From Streptomyces sp. NBC_00239 (GTDB lineage: Bacteria; Actinomycetota; Actinomycetes; Streptomycetales; Streptomycetaceae): DNA of 64,000 bases. The stretch's first letter is position 1. The number at the start of each line of letters is the position of its first letter. The position numbers and the translations under genes are program-made. Under the pieces are notes generated by a model. The model had not been told where the DNA came from and made no database searches. It saw only the letters and a program-made list of their open reading frames with translations. The stretch spans positions 2,790,001-2,854,000 of the forward strand of contig NZ_CP108095.1 in assembly GCF_036194065.1 (NCBI RefSeq), given 5' to 3'. Shown piece by piece: positions 61,956 to 64,000 of the stretch.

Positions 61956-63656
61956 CTAGAAGCCGGGGGGCTCGGTGTACGTGCCCCACTCGTCCCGCAG
62001 GGTGTTGCAGATCTCGCCGAGCGTGGCCTCGGCCCGTACGGCGTCCAGCATCGCCGGGATCATGTTCGAGCCGTCCCGGGCGGCGGCCAGCATCTCGGCC
62101 AGCGCCGTCTGGACCTTCGCGTCGTCGCGGCGGCCCTTGCGCTCGCCGAGCAGCCGGACCTGCTCCCACTCGACCTCGTGGCTGACCCGCAGGATCTCCA
62201 GGTCGCCGGTGACGGAGCCGTGGTGGGCGTTGACGCCGACGACCAGCTTGTCGCCCTTCTCCAGGGACCGCTGGTAGCGGAAGGCGGATTCGGCGATCTC
62301 GCCGGTGAACCAGCCGTCCTCGATGCCGCGCAGGATGCCCGAGGTGATCGGGCCGACCGGGTGCTGCCCGTTCGGGTGCGCGCGCAGCCCGCGCTCCTTG
62401 ATCTGCTCGAAGATCTTCTCGGCGTCGGCCTCGATGCGGTCCGTGAGCTGCTCCACGTACCAGGAGCCGCCCAGCGGGTCGGCCACGTTGGCGACGCCGG
62501 TCTCCTCCATCAGCACCTGCTGGGTGCGCAGGGCGATCTCGGCGGCCTGCTCGCTGGGCAGCGCGAGGGTCTCGTCGAGGGCGTTGGTGTGCAGCGAGTT
62601 GGTGCCGCCGAGGATCGCGGAGAGGGCCTCCACCGCGGTGCGCACGACGTTGTTGTACGGCTGCTGGGCGGTGAGCGAGACGCCGGCGGTCTGGGTGTGG
62701 AAGCGCAGCCACATGGCCTTGTCGCTCTGCGCGCCGTAGACCTCCTTCATCCAGCGGGCCCAGATCCGGCGGGCGGCGCGGAACTTGGCGATCTCCTCGA
62801 AGAAGTCGAGGTGCGCGTCGAAGAAGAAGGACAGGCCGGGCGCGAAGACGTCCACGTCCATGCCGCGGGAGAGGCCGAGCTCCACGTACCCGAAGCCGTC
62901 GGCGAGGGTGTACGCGAGCTCCTGCGCGGCCGTCGCCCCGGCCTCGCGGATGTGGTAGCCGGAGACGGAGAGCGGCTTGTAGGCGGGGATGCCGGTCGCG
63001 CAGTACTCCATGAGGTCGCCGATGAGGCGAAGGTGCGGCTCCGGCTCGAAGAGCCACTCCTTCTGGGCGATGTACTCCTTGAAGATGTCGGTCTGGAGCG
63101 TCCCGTTGAGGACGGCCGGGTCGACGCCCTGCCGCTCGGCGGCGACGAGGTACATGCAGAAGACGGGGACGGCGGGCCCGCTGATGGTCATCGAGGTGGT
63201 GACGTCGCCGAGCGGAATGTCCTTGAAGAGGACCTCCATGTCGGCGGCCGAGTCGATGGCCACACCGCAGTGGCCGACCTCGCCGAGGGCGCGCGGGTCG
63301 TCGGAGTCGCGGCCCATCAGGGTCGGCATGTCGAAGGCCACGGACAGGCCGCCGCCGCCGGCCGCCAGGATCATCTTGTAGCGCTCGTTGGTCTGCTCGG
63401 CGTTGCCGAAGCCGGCGAACTGGCGGATGGTCCAGGTCCGGCCGCGGTAGCCGGTGGGGTGCAGGCCGCGGGTGAAGGGGTACTCCCCCGGCCAGCCGAT
63501 GCGCTCGAAGCCCTCGTAGGCGTCGCCGGGCCGCGGCCCGTAGACCGGCTCGACGGAATCGCCGGAGAGGGTGGAGAAGTCGGCGTCCCGCTTGCGGGCC
63601 CGGTCGTAACGGGCCTGCCAGCGAAGGCGGCCCTGCTCGATGGCGTCAGCGTCCAT
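61956..63656 (-). CDS. icmA: Isobutyryl-CoA mutase large subunit
   Basis: 566 residues from the ATG at 63656, the length I recall for IcmA; a GTG at 63662 is possible. It is the substrate-binding TIM barrel of the methylmalonyl-CoA mutase family without the C-terminal B12-binding domain, which would be a separate small subunit (IcmB) encoded elsewhere. [17 protein letters not shown] has Phe, and [14 protein letters not shown] has Gln, at the positions that are Tyr and Arg in methylmalonyl-CoA mutase, which points to isobutyryl/n-butyryl-CoA interconversion. This links valine catabolism and butyryl-CoA, including polyketide precursors. A 24-bp palindrome lies just upstream. Confidence 0.9.
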   Translation of the reverse strand: MDADAIEQGRLRWQARYDRARKRDADFSTLSGDSVEPVYGPRPGDAYEGFERIGWPGEYPFTRGLHPTGYRGRTWTIRQFAGFGNAEQTNERYKMILAAGGGGLSVAFDMPTLMGRDSDDPRALGEVGHCGVAIDSAADMEVLFKDIPLGDVTTSMTISGPAVPVFCMYLVAAERQGVDPAVLNGTLQTDIFKEYIAQKEWLFEPEPHLRLIGDLMEYCATGIPAYKPLSVSGYHIREAGATAAQELAYTLADGFGYVELGLSRGMDVDVFAPGLSFFFDAHLDFFEEIAKFRAARRIWARWMKEVYGAQSDKAMWLRFHTQTAGVSLTAQQPYNNVVRTAVEALSAILGGTNSLHTNALDETLALPSEQAAEIALRTQQVLMEETGVANVADPLGGSWYVEQLTDRIEADAEKIFEQIKERGLRAHPNGQHPVGPITSGILRGIEDGWFTGEIAESAFRYQRSLEKGDKLVVGVNAHHGSVTGDLEILRVSHEVEWEQVRLLGERKGRRDDAKVQTALAEMLAAARDGSNMIPAMLDAVRAEATLGEICNTLRDEWGTYTEPPGF

Positions 63657-63664
63657 GCCCACGA

Positions 63665-63688
63665 ATTTACTAGGACGTCCTACTAAAT
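63665..63688. promoter_or_regulatory. 24-bp palindrome overlapping the icmA leader
   Basis: The half site ATTTACTAGGAC (63665-63676) is followed directly by GTCCTACTAAAT (63677-63688); only one position in each arm breaks the symmetry. It starts eight bases before the icmA start codon, in strikingly A+T-containing sequence for this genome, and is placed to block transcription start or elongation. Confidence 0.65.
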
Positions 63689-63699
63689 GTCGATGGCAA

Positions 63700-63723
63700 A
63701 CCCCGGGGAGATGCCCCCGGGGT
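63700..63723 (-). terminator. Terminator after the DUF3817 gene
   Basis: ACCCCGGGG (63700-63708) pairs with CCCCGGGGT (63715-63723) with a six-base loop, about 10 bp after the stop codon at 63733. Confidence 0.65.
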
Positions 63724-63732
63724 GGCCGCGGA

Positions 63733-64000
63733 TCAGGCCTTCGCGGTCGCCAGACCGTCGCTGACCAGCGGCTCGATCTCGGCGCGTACGTTCTTCTCGA
63801 CGAAGAAGGCGGCGAGCGGGATGGTGCCGCTGACCATGACCCAGAGCATCCTGCCGAACGGCCACTTCGCCTTGGAGCTGAGGTCGAAGGCGAAGACCAG
63901 GTAGATCATGAAGAGCACGCCGTGGACCTGGGAGACCACGAAGGTCAGGTCGGCGCCCTTGTCGAAGCCGTACTTGAAAATCATGCACGTGCACAGCACG
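63733..64000 (-). CDS. DUF3817 family membrane protein, C-terminal part (cut by right edge)
   Basis: The visible ~88 residues include two or three hydrophobic segments: VVSQVHGVLFMIYLVFAFDL and RMLWVMVSGTIPLAAFFVEK, with a basic loop (SSKAKWPFGRM) between them. The V-H-G-(V/W)-L-F-(M)-x-Y motif is typical of DUF3817, small integral membrane proteins of unknown function. The reading frame is open to the window edge, so the start is outside. A hairpin follows the stop. Confidence 0.85.
   Translation of the reverse strand, partial: VLCTCMIFKYGFDKGADLTFVVSQVHGVLFMIYLVFAFDLSSKAKWPFGRMLWVMVSGTIPLAAFFVEKNVRAEIEPLVSDGLATAKA

Overview
The window looks like chromosomal DNA from a Streptomyces or a very close actinomycete. 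GC is very high with extreme third-position GC bias, GTG/TTG starts are frequent, and neighbouring genes are often coupled through GTGA or ATGA overlaps. The gene content is also typical: GlgE-pathway glycogen metabolism, the coenzyme B12-dependent isobutyryl-CoA mutase chain IcmA, DUF6230/DUF6114 proteins and LdtMt2-like L,D-transpeptidases. I saw no tRNA, rRNA, insertion sequence, phage gene or CRISPR array. All names rest on reading the translated sequence and remembered family motifs; no database search was run.

Layout. (1) 1-9.4 kb, almost all on the minus strand, is a cell-envelope block: a beta-propeller lipoprotein coupled to a NodB-type deacetylase, an RsbW-like ATP-binding protein, an enoyl-CoA hydratase, then three L,D-transpeptidases enclosing a secreted choice-of-anchor/SpaA adhesin. 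(2) 9.4-17 kb holds glgX (glycogen debranching) behind a 166-bp near-palindrome, a lipoprotein, and a heterodimeric ABC exporter with one degenerate ATP site. (3) 17-35.5 kb is a probable accessory exopolysaccharide locus: Wzx-like flippase, Wzz-like co-polymerase whose kinase domain has lost its Walker A lysine, two GT4 glycosyltransferases, Wzy-like polymerase, hexapeptide acyltransferase, GDP-mannose dehydratase (gmd), GDP-L-fucose synthase (fcl) and a WbaP-type initiating phosphoglycosyltransferase. It also holds a cytidylyltransferase facing a CDP-alcohol phosphotransferase, an HTH membrane protein, a lipoprotein and a large LamG/DNRLRE secreted protein. Most of the intergenic repeats lie here.

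(4) 35.9-49.3 kb: a secreted M4 metalloprotease, then glgP divergent from glgE-treS-mak-glgB. TreS makes maltose, Mak phosphorylates it, GlgE polymerises maltose-1-phosphate into alpha-1,4-glucan and GlgB branches it; GlgP and GlgX take the glucan apart. (5) 49.6-56.6 kb: a double-HTH regulator, then central carbon metabolism: pfkA (minus) divergent from pta-ackA-pyk. (6) 56.8-64 kb: an unknown/DUF6114/DUF6230 membrane-surface operon, a thioredoxin-TPR co-chaperone, a TetR regulator with a strong palindromic operator, icmA under a 24-bp palindrome, and a DUF3817 membrane protein cut by the right edge.

The observations I rate highest are the 166-bp inverted repeat before glgX, whose imperfections are almost all G-U compatible on the glgX-sense strand; the adhesin without a sortase signal inside an L,D-transpeptidase cluster; the fucose-type exopolysaccharide locus with its CDP-alcohol module and pseudokinase co-polymerase; and the dyad operators in the 59-64 kb lipid/acyl-CoA region.
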